The position numbers and the translations under genes are program-made. This document shows, piece by piece, positions 1 through 12,200 of a stretch of DNA of 64,000 nt. The stretch's first letter is position 1; every line of letters starts with the position of its first letter. Source of the stretch: Rebecca billardiae RCC1528 (taxonomy: Eukaryota; Haptophyta); NCBI GenBank assembly GCA_965240325.2, contig OZ251225.1, positions 3,844,001 to 3,908,000 on the forward strand, in the 5' to 3' direction. The notes below the pieces were generated by a model, which made no database searches, was not told the DNA's origin, and saw only the letters and a program-made list of their open reading frames with translations.

Positions 1-984
1 GCCGGGGCCGGCGCTCTCGCGCTCGCTCACGCTCGGGCGCGCACGGCGTGCACGGCTGCGCGCCGCCGTCTGAGACACGCGGGTCGCCCCGCGCGCTCCT
101 GCGCGCGCGTGGCACCGCAGGCAGCGCTGACCATGAGCCACCCATGGGCGCGCACTCCGGCCGCCGCTTCGAGCCGACGCAGATGCTCGACGCGACCGAG
201 GAGGGCTAGCCGCCGACGCCGTGAGACGACCCACAGGCCATGGGCCACGCCCGGCCGGAGCGCGCGGCCGGCCGTCGGCCACCACACGGCGGCACTCTAG
301 TCCGTCTTCGACGGACGGTGTGGCGAGAGCGCGCGTCGTCATCAGCGCGCGTCGTGCCGCGCGCGCGCGAGCCAGCCGGTTGATGGGCCAGGCTGGAAGT
401 GGAACACCCCGCCAGCGAGCCAGCGCAGCGCACTGTACTTGTAGCCAGTCAGCGCGAGGCTGCGTGTGAGGCACCCTGCGGGCCACAGTACGCGGCCCGA
501 CTCACTACTCACGGGAAGACTCCGAAGAGTGCTCAGTCGTACGGCCCGCGCTGTTAATATGATTATTATAGCGCAGAGAATAGAGTAGTCAGTAACGGTC
601 CGCGCGGGTCCGGTGGCCGGTCCGCCGGTCCGGCCTCCGGGTCTATATATAGTAGATAGTATATATCCCACGCGAGTAGTACGTGTAGTCAATAACGGCG
701 CGAGCGGTGACCATCATCAATAATCGATGACGACATCATGGCCAGTAGTATAGCGAGCTGATCAGGAGTCAGGACTAGTAGTAGTAGAACCTTGTCCGGG
801 ACCACGCCACGCGATTTGGCGACCTCGCGCAGTCGCGCGGCAATGGTGCCAGCTGGCTGGCGGTGCCAAAACGCCGGTCGTGATAATCAAGTAACGGCAT
901 TCGCCTGGAGCAGCAGCAGCGTGAAGGCCGTGAGGGCGGTGGCGCCGCGCGTGGGCCCACAGGCCGCAGCGCGCTGCAGCGCGC
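1..984. other. Intergenic, no gene seen
   Basis: No convincing coding region. The first 500 bases are GC-rich and open in several frames only because stop codons are rare. Around 560-780 the composition turns AT-rich with TATATA stretches and ATCATC/GATGAC motifs. This pattern recurs downstream of several genes in the window, and here it lies downstream of the minus-strand gene ending at 985. Confidence 0.6.
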
Positions 985-3940
985 TCAGCGTCGGAGCTCG
1001 TCCACCGCGCTGTCTGGGACGATGGTGACGGGCACAATCTTGGGGAGCGAGCCGGTGGGGTGCTCGAGGTGGTCGAGGGAGATCTCGGTCGCGCCCTGCG
1101 GCCCGTAGTGCACGACCATGTCGCGCGTGTGCCCGTGGTACTGCTCGGAGAAGATCTGCATCTGGATCAGCACGCGCCCGTACACCACCTCGTCCGCCGC
1201 GTGGCCCTGGCGTCCCGCGGGCGCGCGCGGCGCGCAGCGGGCGGGGTCAGCGCGCGCGCGGCCGCCTCGGCGAACGCGCGCGCGGCCGCGCTCGGCGGTG
1301 CGCTCGGCGCGCGCGCACCGGCGGCAGGTCGACGGTGAAGATGATCGCGTCGTCGTTGTACAGGAACTGAATGTTGGTCGCCTGCGCCCAGATCTCGTGC
1401 AGGATGTCTGTCTGCGCGCGCTCGCCCGTGCGCACGCCGCGCGTGACCACGGCGCGCGGCGAGAGGAAGGGCTCGCCCTCGGGCGTGTAGCCGCGGATCT
1501 GAGCGTACAGCAGCACGTCCTCGGTGTGCGCCTTGCCCACCACGGTGATGAGCGCGCGCGCGCCCGGCCAGTGGATCTGCTGCGTGGGCACGATGAGCGT
1601 GCTGCTCGCGGCGCCCTCGCCGAACTCGAGCCTCGACCTGTCGTCCATCGGCATCACGCGCACCATCTCGTCCTCGAAGACGAGGATGAGGAACCAGCGG
1701 CCGAGCTTGGCCGAGCCGTTGCCGCTGAACTCGAAGCGCACGTGGTTGTACTGCTCCCAGCTGAAGCCCCTCAGCTGCTCGCGCAGCACGACGCCCTCCT
1801 TCGTGCCGCGCGGGATACCGTCGGGGTACACGGCGAGGCGCTCGGCCGGGTGCCCGTCGTGCGTGATCGTGCGCAGCGCCACGCTCGTCGTCGTGCCGCC
1901 CGACGGCCCCGTCGGCGCGATCACGTACGTGTACGCGAACTCGAGGACGCCAGAGCCAAAGTTGGGCGGCAGCGGCGGCGCGGGCGGCGTGGGCGGCGGG
2001 CTGGGCGAGCGCTCGGCGAGCGGCAGCGGCGGCGGCGCGGGCGGCGCGATGACGGGCGGCGGCGGCAGCGCGGGCGGCATGGCGGGCGGCGGCGACAGCC
2101 CGGCCGACAGCGCCTCCGCCGAGAAGGGCGTGAGCGAGCCGCCGAGCGTCTGCGGCCCGCCTCCCAGCTTGGGCCCGCGCGTGAGCGGCACCGGCACTGA
2201 GAGCGGGATCACGACGACGAGCACGACGACGAAGAAGAAGGCGAGGAAGAGGCCGAACGCGCGGCGCGCGGTGAAGCGCAGCTCGGGGCGCACGTCCTCG
2301 TCCTCGAGCCCCGGCACCGCGCCGAGCATGATCGCCGCGCCCTGGAAGATGGCGACGGCGCTCGCCGTCATCAGCCCGATGCCGAGGAAGCACGCGGCCG
2401 CGACCGAGTTGTGCTTGGTGCCGAGCGACTCGTCGAGGCCCGAGATGACGGCGGCGAGGAGGAGGAGGAGCGCGGTGACGCCGAGCATCGCGAGCACCAT
2501 CGACGTCGAGTCCGCGCTCAGCCTCCGCGCGCGCGCGCGCATCTCGCCCACCGTCTCCGCGCTGGACGCCGCGTGCGTGCGCCACGCGAACGCGCTGACG
2601 ACCAGCAGCAGCAGCGCAGACGTGCCCGCGGCGAACCAGCCGAGGACGGCCATGCCCGTGGCCCAGGTGGGGCCGGCGGTGCCGTCGGTGTACGGCGCGA
2701 CGCCCGTCTCGTCCGCCAGCCGCTGCGCGCGCAGCTCCGCCGCCGCCTTCGCGTTCTTCGCCGCGAACGCGAACGCGGCGACCGAGCCACCGACACACAG
2801 CAGGGCAAAGGCCGCGTACGCAAACACGCCCGCCCACGAGGGGCGCTTGGCGGCGGAGCGGTCGACGAGCGGGGCGCGCTCGTCGTCGGGCGGCTCGCGC
2901 ACGATCTCGAGGGACTGCACGACGAACAGGTCCGTCGCGAACGCGAGCGCGAGCACCGCGCCGATGTTGAACGCCGAGAAGAGCGCGTGGCCCTCGAACG
3001 TGAGCAGCGCGGCGCTCAGCGCGCCGCCGACGCACAGCCGCGCCACCTGCTGCACCTCGTCGAAGAGGCGCTGGCGCGCGGCGGCGAGGCGCGCGGGGTC
3101 GTCGACGGAGCGCGCCTGGTTGCGCGCGCGCACGATCGCGCCGAGCATCATCGACGACGCCGCGCTCGTCGTGCCCACGCCGAGCAGCACGAACGCGAGC
3201 ACGCCGACCACGCCCACGCCTGTGCGGTCCGCGCGCACCGATGCGGCGACCGACGCGGCGCTGCAGAGCGCGGCGAGGAGGGTGAGCGTGGCGACGACGG
3301 CGGTGGCCCAGAAGAGCGCACGCATCCGCCGCGCCACCGCCCGCGGCGCCGCCGCCAGCTCGGCCAGCGTGCTCCCGCTCTGGTACATCGCGTTGCGGAG
3401 CGCGTCCAGCCCCATCGAGAAGCCGACCAGCGCCAGACCGATCGCGCCGCCCGACGCCATGCGCACGTGGCGGTCGGCGTTCTGCGCCGAGCTGTGGACG
3501 AGCGTGACGACCGCGTCCAGCCCCGACGCCGCGGCGTACACCGCGAGGCACGTCGCCAGCACCGCCGCGATCGCCGCGATGTGCGCCTGCCGCAGCGTGA
3601 TGAAGTGCAGCTCGTCCTGCGCCGCGCGCGCGACGAGGCCGCCGTCCACCTTGTCGACGCGCAGGTTGTACAGCCGCCAGTCGGCCTCGCGCGCGTTCAT
3701 CAGCGTCAGCAGGTACGCCGCGCTGCCGACGGCGAGCATGCACCCGTCCGACGTGAGCACGAGCGACGACTGCAGCGCCGAGTTCTCCGGGCCGGTCGAC
3801 GACTCGCCGATGGCGGTGGTCATGACGAAGAGGGCGAGCGCGCCGCTCACGCACGCGCCGAGCGTCGCGACCATGCTCCACAGGAAGATGGGCGAGAAGG
3901 CCAGCGACGAGCTGTACACCTCCTCCTGCATGACCGCCAT
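985..3940 (-). CDS. Multi-pass membrane protein of unknown function
   Basis: Two exons, 3940-1319 and 1206-985, are joined across a 112-base intron (donor GTGCGC, acceptor CAG), giving about 947 residues in one frame. I chose the ATG at 3940 (GAGATGG context) because the frame upstream opens only from a GTG. The first ~610 residues hold about 13 hydrophobic segments, the last a very strong one (GLFLAFFFVVVLVVVIPL). A proline-rich stretch of PPAPP/PPPP runs follows (about 640-690). A ~280-residue C-terminal soluble domain has no motif I recognise. After splicing the protein ends in VDELRR. It is probably in the plasma membrane or an endomembrane. No transporter or channel signature is visible, so no function is assigned. 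It is head-to-head with the small gene at 4111, 170 bases between ATGs. Confidence 0.8.
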
Positions 3941-4110
3941 CTCCGCGGCCGCCGCGCGCCCCGGGGCCACCCGCTTGCGCGCCGAAGTGAGCGCTGTGAT
4001 GAGCGGAGGCGCCCGCCGAGGCGGCTCTGCCGGTCCGGGCGAAATGTGAGCGCTGTGCCGCCTGTCAAAAAGCCGGGCGGTAGTGCGCCGCCATCGTGCG
4101 GCCTGCGCTC

Positions 4111-4428
4111 ATGGACGTTGCGGCGGCGATCCTCTCCGTCGAGAAGGCGTCGTCGGTGTGCCCGTGCGCGCGCGGCCACGCGCGCGACGCTTACTGCCGT
4201 GCATGCAATGAGGGCGTCGACGTCTACGATTTCTGCTCGGCGAACCTGGTACCACCGGGCTGCCACAAGGTGTTGAAACGCCACATCCACACCGCCCTCA
4301 GCCTGGCCTCGAGCGCACCGGACACGGGGCCACCTGACTACCCCGTCCTCGGTGCCACACCACACAACGACAGCCTTTTCAATGACCTGAGCCCCATCTG
4401 GCGAGAGGCCATGGCCATCGAGGAGTAG
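4111..4428 (+). CDS. Small Cys-rich hypothetical protein
   Basis: A 105-residue single-exon reading frame starts at ATG 4111 (CTCATGG). It is divergent from the membrane-protein gene, 170 bases away start to start. The N-terminal half carries a cluster of cysteines and histidines (CPCARGHARDAYCRACNEG, then YDFC and GCHKVLKRH) that could bind a metal. The C-terminal half is polar and ends in REAMAIEE. Composition is balanced, not Arg/Ala-biased like the shadow frames nearby, which favours a real gene. I do not recognise the family. It could also be the first exon of a longer gene, but no donor in frame is convincing. Confidence 0.5.
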   Translation: MDVAAAILSVEKASSVCPCARGHARDAYCRACNEGVDVYDFCSANLVPPGCHKVLKRHIHTALSLASSAPDTGPPDYPVLGATPHNDSLFNDLSPIWREAMAIEE

Positions 4429-4860
4429 GCGCGCCGGCGGCCGCAGGGCCGCGCTGAGGCGACACGCGGGCCCGTGGGCAGGGAGACTCCGAGCTGCCAG
4501 TCCGCGTCGGGCGTGCTGGAGGTCGCAGCGGCGCGGTCCAACGGGCGATCGCGCCACGCGACTGCTGCTTGATGCGGTGCCTACGCCCTCCAGTCGTCGC
4601 TGAGCCTGAGTCCCGAGGCCGAGTCCGGAGTCGCTCGTCGCCGAGTCGGCGCGGCGGCGCGGCGGCGCGGCAGGCGCCCGGCCGGGGCCCGCCGGGCCCG
4701 GGGCCGGAGGCGGAGCGGGAGGCCGCCACGGTTTCAACTAGCGAGTCAATGGTGAGTCAGTGACTGAACTGTGAAGACTGGCGTCACTAATGCTTAGAGC
4801 GACGACACAGTAGTGATAGATGCTGTCTAGCCGTACCTGCTGACGAGGAAGGGTCTGCTA
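4429..4860. other. Intergenic between convergent genes
   Basis: No gene seen. The stretch separates the end of the small plus-strand gene from the end of the minus-strand membrane gene. It is GC-rich to 4730, then drops to a mixed composition with GTCACTAATG and GTAGTGATAG type sequence, as seen behind other genes here. Confidence 0.5.
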
Positions 4861-5876
4861 TCATAGCATCTCCGCCGTCGTCCCGCCGCCATTCTTAGTG
4901 CCACGACCGCCCATGTCGGCACCGCCGCCACCGCTCGTAGCAGCGGTGCCACCGACGCTGCCGCTTGCAGCGGCAGCGGCCGCGAGCAGAGCCCTTGTTG
5001 TGAGGCGACCCTTCTCCGCATCCTCCGCAGCTTCGGCGGCGAGCGCAACCTGCCTCGCTTTGCGCTGCTGAGCGAGCTGCTCGTTCACCCCGCCTGGCAT
5101 GCCGTCCATGTCGAGCCGCGCCTCTGACCACTTGACGGCAAAGCGCGCGACGCCGATCCCGATGACGATCGCGAGGAACGTCCAATTCGACTTGGCCACG
5201 CCCTGCAGGTCGGTAAGCGTGATGATTTTGGGCAGCCAGTTGATGCCAATGAGCACCGCCGACATGTAGAAGAGCATCGTCATCGCCATCGCGTGCATGC
5301 GCACCCAGCGCAGCCCGAACATGTACCAGAGCCCGAGCGCCTGCAGCGTGAGCTGCATTGCGCCGATCACCGTCATCAGCAGTGCAGGGGAGAGTGGGAG
5401 TTCCGACTCGCCGTCGTAGAGGTAGATGACGCCCGTGACGACAGACACGAGGCCGCACACCATGGCAAGCCGCCCAATCCACTTGTGCGCATGGCGGAAG
5501 AAAGGTCCCTGTTCGTTCGCCATGGCCACATCAGCGCGCAGGTCCGCGCGGGTGAGCGGATGGTGGATGCGGAGGGGCGCCGGCTGCTGCGCACGCGCGT
5601 GCGCGCGGCGCGCACTTGGTCGGGCGTGTGGTACAGATTCCAAGCACAGGTGATTACAAACGTGAATGCCATCGTCATGTGTACGTCCATCGCCCACGAG
5701 CCCTTGCCCATGCGCGGGAAGCCGAGCCGCTGGATGAACACGACAACGAGCCCGACTCCCACCACCCATTGCGGCGAGAAGTTTCCGGCGAAGATCTTCA
5801 CGAATGTCACGCACCAGTGCTCTGGCTCGTCAAGATCCATGGCCAATGCTGCCTTCTTCGCGTACGCGCTCGACAT
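4861..5876 (-). CDS. DUF2306-like multi-pass membrane protein
   Basis: Exon 1 (5876-5616) and exon 2 (5508-4861) are joined across a 107-base intron (donor GTGCGC, acceptor CAG) in phase 0, giving about 302 residues. The junction reads LYHTPDQ then GPFFRHAHKWIGRLA. The N-terminal start MSSAYAKKAALAMDL is chosen because the frame above it begins only with GTG. There are about six or seven membrane segments. The pattern of a short hydrophilic turn, HKWIGRLAM and then hydrophobic helices resembles the bacterial/eukaryotic DUF2306 predicted membrane family. That assignment is from memory of the motif and is tentative. A charged, Ala/Gly-rich tail of about 75 residues follows the last helix. It is divergent from the large channel gene. 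Confidence 0.75.
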
Positions 5877-6289
5877 CGTGCCCACGCGCCGCGGCCGACA
5901 CGGCGCCGGCGTGCACAGGTCGAGGAAGGCGGCCTCCCTCGTTTCTCCGTCCACCGACTGCGCGCAAGAACCCGCTCAGGTTCGACCGCTCCATTGACGA
6001 AATTGGGGAATTCAAAACTTGCAGCTGCCTAGGGTGATGAAAGCCGCGGGGAATTCGTCCCGTGAACTGCTTATTGGCGGATCGTGGCGCGCAGATCAGC
6101 ACCGAACGCCGAATCGGGCGAATTCGGTCATTGATTGTTGTGGAAGGCGTTGTCAGCAAGCCAATGGGACACGACAAGGAGCGGGGAAATCATCGGCGAA
6201 CCGAGTCTTCGAAACCATCTCATCGGGTGCTGATCTCACTTTCAAAGGCTCCGACCTTCGCAAGCAGCGCAGCCGTCCAGTGGCCGACC

Positions 6290-9200
6290 ATGGCGAACCG
6301 AGTGGACCACGGCGGCGGGCTAGGAGGCAAGGCCTCGGACCGCGAGCCGCTGCTGAACGGGGGCGACAGCGCCGTGGAGCGCGCGGCCGCGTCGGCGCGC
6401 CGCGCGCTTCGCTGCCTCTCCGACCTCCGGCGCGCCCGAGCCGCGGCGAGCACGGCGCACGAGCACGCCCACGCCAGGATGTCCAAACGGATGAGCATCT
6501 TGCGCAGCGGCGACGCGCACCGCCACCCCCACCGCAACAAGGCCAGCCTCCACGTCACCTGGCGCACCGTCCTCGCCGGTGACGAGACGACCATCGAGGA
6601 CGCGCGCGCGCAGCAAATCGCGGAGGCGGACGACCGCGAGCGGCGGCAGCGGATCGAGGACCTGACCAAGCTGGCGCGTCTGCCGACGCTCACGATCGAG
6701 GAGCTGATGATCCCGCTGCGCCTCGCCTTCCCGTACCGGATCTCGCACTCGGTCGTGGCCGCCTGCCTCGACATCATCGGCGACCTGTTCGAGCTCGGCT
6801 GGGTGATCAAGATCGTGCGCGAGCAGCCGAGCGCGAAGGAGCTGATGGCTCGCGAGCTGCAGCGCAAGCAGATGGCCGAGGAGGCGGCAGAGGGCGGCAC
6901 CGCGGCCGACGGCGCGGCCGTCGCGGTGGCGGACATGAAGGAGGCGGACGACTCGGTGTACACGATCATGCACGGGCTGCGCGACGTCGGCACCGTCGTC
7001 TCGCTGCACTTTGCGCGCGTGCTGTTTGTGTTCTGGGGCGACCGCACGCTGTGGACGCTCGTGCAGGTGGTGCGCTGCCTGCGCGTGCGCCAGCTCGTCT
7101 CGTACGTGTCGCAGATCAACAACGACCTGACGATGAACGTGAAGCTGCTCGCGGCGTACAAGTTCCTCCTCGTGCTCATCTCGGTGCCGCACTGGATCGC
7201 GTGCTTCTGGTGGGCGCTGCCGGCGGAGTGGACGGAGCCCGCGCTCGAGCTGCCGTCGTGGCCGGCGCAGGTGCCGCTCGTCACGCACAACCCGGGGCTC
7301 GCGCCGCACGCCGCGCCCTCGGAGTGGTACAGCTACCTGATGGCGCTGTACATGGCGTGGATGGGCCTCACGAGCATGGGGTACGGCACGCTCGTCATCG
7401 CCACGCAGCAGGAGGTGATCTTCGCCGCGCTGGTCGCGATGATCCAGATGGTGTTCTACGCGTTCGTGCTCGGCACGCTCTTCCACTACCTCGTGCGCAC
7501 CGACGAGAACACCGTGCACTTCAACGAGCTGATGAAGGCGGTGGACGAGTACGTGGGCGCGCGCAAGCTGCCGCCCGCGCTCGCGTCCAAGATCCGCTCG
7601 CACTACGCCTTCCAGCACCGCAAGCAGGCGGCGGGCACGCAGCGCATCGTCGCGCAGATGCCGCTGTCGATGCGCACCGAGGTGGCGGTCGCGCAGTACG
7701 CGCGCCAGATGCACGCGACCTGGGCGTTCTGGGGGTGCACCTCGCAGTTCCTCTCGTACATCGCGCTCTTCCTGCGCGAGCGCAACATGATGCCGTCCGA
7801 GACGCTCTTCAAGCGCGGCGACGTGGGCGCCGAGCTGCTGTGGTGCGTGGGCGGCTCGCTGCACGTGACCAAGGGCGACGCGCACATCAGCACCGTCCGC
7901 TCCGACATCGGCGCGGGCGCGATCGTGGGCGAGGTCGCGTTCTTCGTGGGCATCCAGCAGCCGTACACGGTGACGGCCACCTCGAAGGGCGAGGTGACGC
8001 TGATCGTGCTCTCGATGGGCGCCTTCGACGAGATCATCGGCTCGTACCCCGAGCAGACGGACCAGATCACGCAGAACCTGCTGCGCAAGTACGGCCTCGA
8101 CAAGAACGGCGCCGACGTGCCCGGCGGCGGCCTCGCCGAGCAGATGGACGAGGACGAGCTGAAGGAGTTCCTCGAGCTGCGCGAGGCCATCCGCACCGCC
8201 ATCATCGAGCGCAACGAGGAGATGTTCGCGCAGATGGCGGGCGCGGTGCACTCGGGCGACGTCGAGACGGTGCGCTCGCTCACGGCGCGCGGCTTTGAGC
8301 TGAGCTCGGGCTCGTACGACCTGCGCACGCCGCTGCACCTCGCCGCGCTCGAGGGGCACCGGCTGGTCGCCAAGGTGCTGTGCGAGCTCGGCGCGGACGT
8401 GTCGCAGATCGACCGCTTCGGCCACGCGCCGCTCAACGACGCGCTCGACGCGCGGCACGGCGCGGTGGCGGACGAGCTCGGGCGGTACGGCGCGCAGCTG
8501 CGGTGCGCGCGGCCGGCGGAGAAGCTGCACGCGGCGGCAAAGGCGGGCGACATGGAGCTGATGACGATGGCGGTGCGCCACGGCATCGACATCAACGCGC
8601 GCTCGTACGACGGGCGCACCGCGCTGCACGTCGCCGCGGCCGAGGGCAACTCGCGCGTCGCCGAGTTCCTCGTGACCAACATGGCGGACGTGCACGCGCG
8701 CGACCGCTGGGCGCACTCGCCGCTCGACGACGCGATCCAGCACAACCACCCGCTGCTCGCGCAGATGCTCGTGCGCTCCTCCGCCTCCTCCGACCCGGGC
8801 ACGATGGCCGAGCTGCTGCGCCGCGCCGCGGGCGAGGGCGACGTCGAGCGCCTCGGCTTCGTGCTGCAGATGGGCTGCAAGGTCAACGAGGCCGACTACG
8901 ACCGGCGCACCGCGCTGCACTACGCGGTCGCGGCCGGCTCGGTCTCCGCGACGCACGCGCTCGTCGCCGCGCTCGCCGACGTCAACCTCGCCGACCGCTG
9001 GCTGCAGCCGCCGCTCGTGCAGGCGCTGGACACGTCGCCGCAGATCGCCGCGCTGCTCGCGCGCGCGTGCGGCGCCTCGCTGCCCGACGGCGCGAGCGGC
9101 GCGGAGCGCGCGCGGCTGCAGGGCGCGCTGGACGCGTGCGCCGCCCTCGACATGTACGAGCTCAACAGGCGCATCTCCGCGCGCGCCGAGCAGCGCGCGG

Positions 9201-12200
9201 CCGACACGGAGCTGCTGCTCGTGAAGGCGCGCGAGGTGGAGGTGTCGGTGAACGGGCTCGCCGACGCGATGGCGGGCGTGGCGCGCGCGCACCGCTCGCT
9301 CTTCCGCACCCTCGAGCGCTGGGCCGACATCTGGATCGGCGAGTACGGCGAGGGCGACGGCGAGGGCTCGGACGACGACTCGTCGCTCGGCTCCGACTCG
9401 GACGAGGGCGGCGGCGGCGCGCGGCACGCGGGGTGGCCGGGCGGCGGCGGCGCGGACGGCGGCGGGTCCGGCGTGGCGAGCGCCTCCAAGCAGTTCCTCA
9501 GGCTCGTGCTGCAGCTGCCGCACGCGGAGAGCGGGCTGGTCCGGCTGAGCGCGCTCTTCCGAGAGCGGCTGCCCGCCGACGCAAACTGCGCGATGCCCGA
9601 CGCCGTCCGGCGCGCCGAGGAGGAGCGCACGCTGCGGCACATCCTGACCGCCGTGCTGGGCGTGGACGCGCACACGGCGGACGCGGTGCTCGCCGAGGTC
9701 TACGACGAGCTGCGCGCGCTGCTCGGCGCCGCCGCGCCGAGCCCGGTCGGGCCGCGCGCCGGCGCGCTCGAGGCGCCCCTGCGCACCGCCGCCGACCGGC
9801 CCGCCGCGCCGCCGCCGCCGCAGCGCGCGGCGGGCGAGCCGGAGGCGGCGGCGAGCGACGCCGCCGCCTCGACGCCGGCGTCGGATGGCTCGGCCGCGGG
9901 CGAGGGCAGCTCGCTGCGCTCGGACGCGCAGCAGGACGGCTCGGCGCAGAGCGGCTCGTTTGGCCGCGCGGCCGCGGCCGCGGCCGCGGACAGCGCGCGC
10001 CAGCAGCGCGGCGGCTCGCCCGCAGGCGGCTCGTTCGAGCACGGCTCGTTCCGGAACGACAAGGTGATCGACGTGCTGCGCCGCGGCTCGACGACGGGCA
10101 CGACGCTCGTCGACCTCACGCGCCACCTGCACCGCGGCTCGATCGGCGCGGGCAGCAGCTCGTTCCGCGGCGGCGCGGCGCCGCGCGCCGCCGCGCGGCC
10201 GCCACCCGCCACCGTGGCCGCCGCCGTGGCCGCCGCGCGGGCGGCTGGTGCGGCCAAGCTCTCGCCGCGGCTGCAGCCCCTGGAGCAGGCCGCCGCCGCC
10301 GCCTCCGACGACGACGCGTCCCACCCCGTGTACCTCTCCGACCTCGGCCACGTGGTGCTCTTCTGCTCGAGCACGCTGCTGGACGTGCTCGCGCAGCGCT
10401 CGCTCGCGCGCTCGGGCAGCGCCACGCCCGGCGGGTGGGCGGGCCGCTCGGGCACGACCACGCCCGGCGTGCCCGGCACGACGCGCAGCAGCTTCGTCAG
10501 CCAGGGCGGCGGGAGGAGCTGGCGCGAGGACGGCGGCTCGTGGGCCGCGTCCGTCTCCTCGCCCCGCTCGACGCCGCGCCCCAAGCGGCTCTCCACCGCG
10601 ATCGGCCGCGTGCTCCGCCGCTCGGTGCAGCTCTCGTTTGGCGGCGGCGGCGGCGCGCGGCGCGGGGACGAGGGCTTGCAGGGCGACGCCGACGCCACGG
10701 CGAGCACGGAGCACAGCGAGAGCGGGAGCCGGCTGCGCCTGACGCTCGAGCAGCTGGCCGACGCGACGGGCGACGACGGCGGCGGCCGCGCGCACGAGGC
10801 GCTGCGGCGCGACGTGGAGGGCTCGGCGCGCATCATCCTCGCCCTCTTCCGCGTGTTCGACGCGGACGACAGCGGCGTCGTGCACATGCGCGACGTGCGC
10901 AAGCTGCAGCGCGAGCTGGGCGAGTTCGGCTCGGAGGAGATCCGCTCGCTGGTGGCGCACCTGATGGACGCGTCGCGCGCGCTGCAGCCGCCGGCCGAGC
11001 GCGCGCCCGCGCCTGCGCTCGATGGGCGCCGGCTCTCGGCCGGCGCGGCGCCGCCGGGCGGTGCGCGCTCGGAGAACCCGTTCGGACTCTCCGAGGCGGT
11101 GCAGGCGCGGCGGAAGCGCTCGCTGAAGCACGGGCCGCGCACGCACCGCTCGCCGAGTGGCGCGAGCTCGACGCCGCCGCGCCTCTCCCTCGACGCGGCG
11201 CTGGGCGTCAGTCTGGGCGCTGCCGCGCTCGCGGAGGGCGCGGAGGGCGCGGCCTCCTCCTCTGAGGAGGAGGTGGACGAGGCCGAGCTGCTCGCGGACG
11301 CGGAGCTGTTTGCAGATGCGGACGACGCGGCCGAGCCTCTGCTTGGCGCGGCCGAGGCGATGGCGGGCGGGCTCGAGCCAGCCTCTGCCGAGCCGGGCGC
11401 GGCGGCGTGCGCGGGCGCGGCGGACTCTGCGCTCGCGCAGCTGCGCGGGCGCGGGCGCGGCGCGGCGCGCGCCGCGGACGAGGCTCGCAAGCCGTCCTTC
11501 CTGTCGGAGGAGCAGCTCGCCGGCCCGACCGCCGAGCAGGAGGCGCTGTACGCCTCGCTCGACGAGGCAGGCACGATCGCGCACGGCGGCGCGGGCGGCG
11601 CCGCCGACGGCCTCGGCCTGCGCGGCCGCGCGGCCGCCGTGCGCTCGATGACCAAGGTGCAGTTCTTCGTGGGCGTCTCCTCCTGGATCCTCGTCTCGGC
11701 GAGCGAGGTGGCGCACCCAGACGAGGAGGAGGACGCGGTGGCGCGGGTGCGGCGGGAGGCGAAGGCGGCGCAGGATGCGCGCGCCTCGCGCGTGTCCGCC
11801 GCGGAGAAGGCGATGTCCGAGCAGGAGGCGGCGACGCGGCGGTCGCGCAAGCTCGAGGCGCACCTCACGCTCGCGATGGAGAGCGCCGCCGCCTTCTCGC
11901 TGCTGGCGGACAACATCCAGCACCGCGTGGACAAGGGGAGGGTCGGCGCGGCCGAGCGCGTGGAGAGCGGCGCGCTGCTCAAGCTGGTCTCGCACGCCGT
12001 CGCCATCCCCGCCTCCGCGTGCGCAGAGACCGTCGAGGCGTGGTGCGACAAGCGGCTCGGGCTCTCACTCGAGAAGGAGGGCGCAGGCGGCGCAGAGCAA
12101 CGCGGCGGCGGCGCGCCGCAGCCGCCCGAGGAGGCGCCGCTCGACGACGGCTCCAACTTTGGCGGCGACGTGGCGGGCGCGGAGGCGGCGGCGGCGGCGG

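Noticed and set aside
1118-4276. Long plus-strand frames opposite the membrane-protein gene
   Set aside because: Arg/Ala/Ser-biased products typical of shadow frames in GC-rich coding DNA. The minus frame has membrane helices and a motif-restoring splice.
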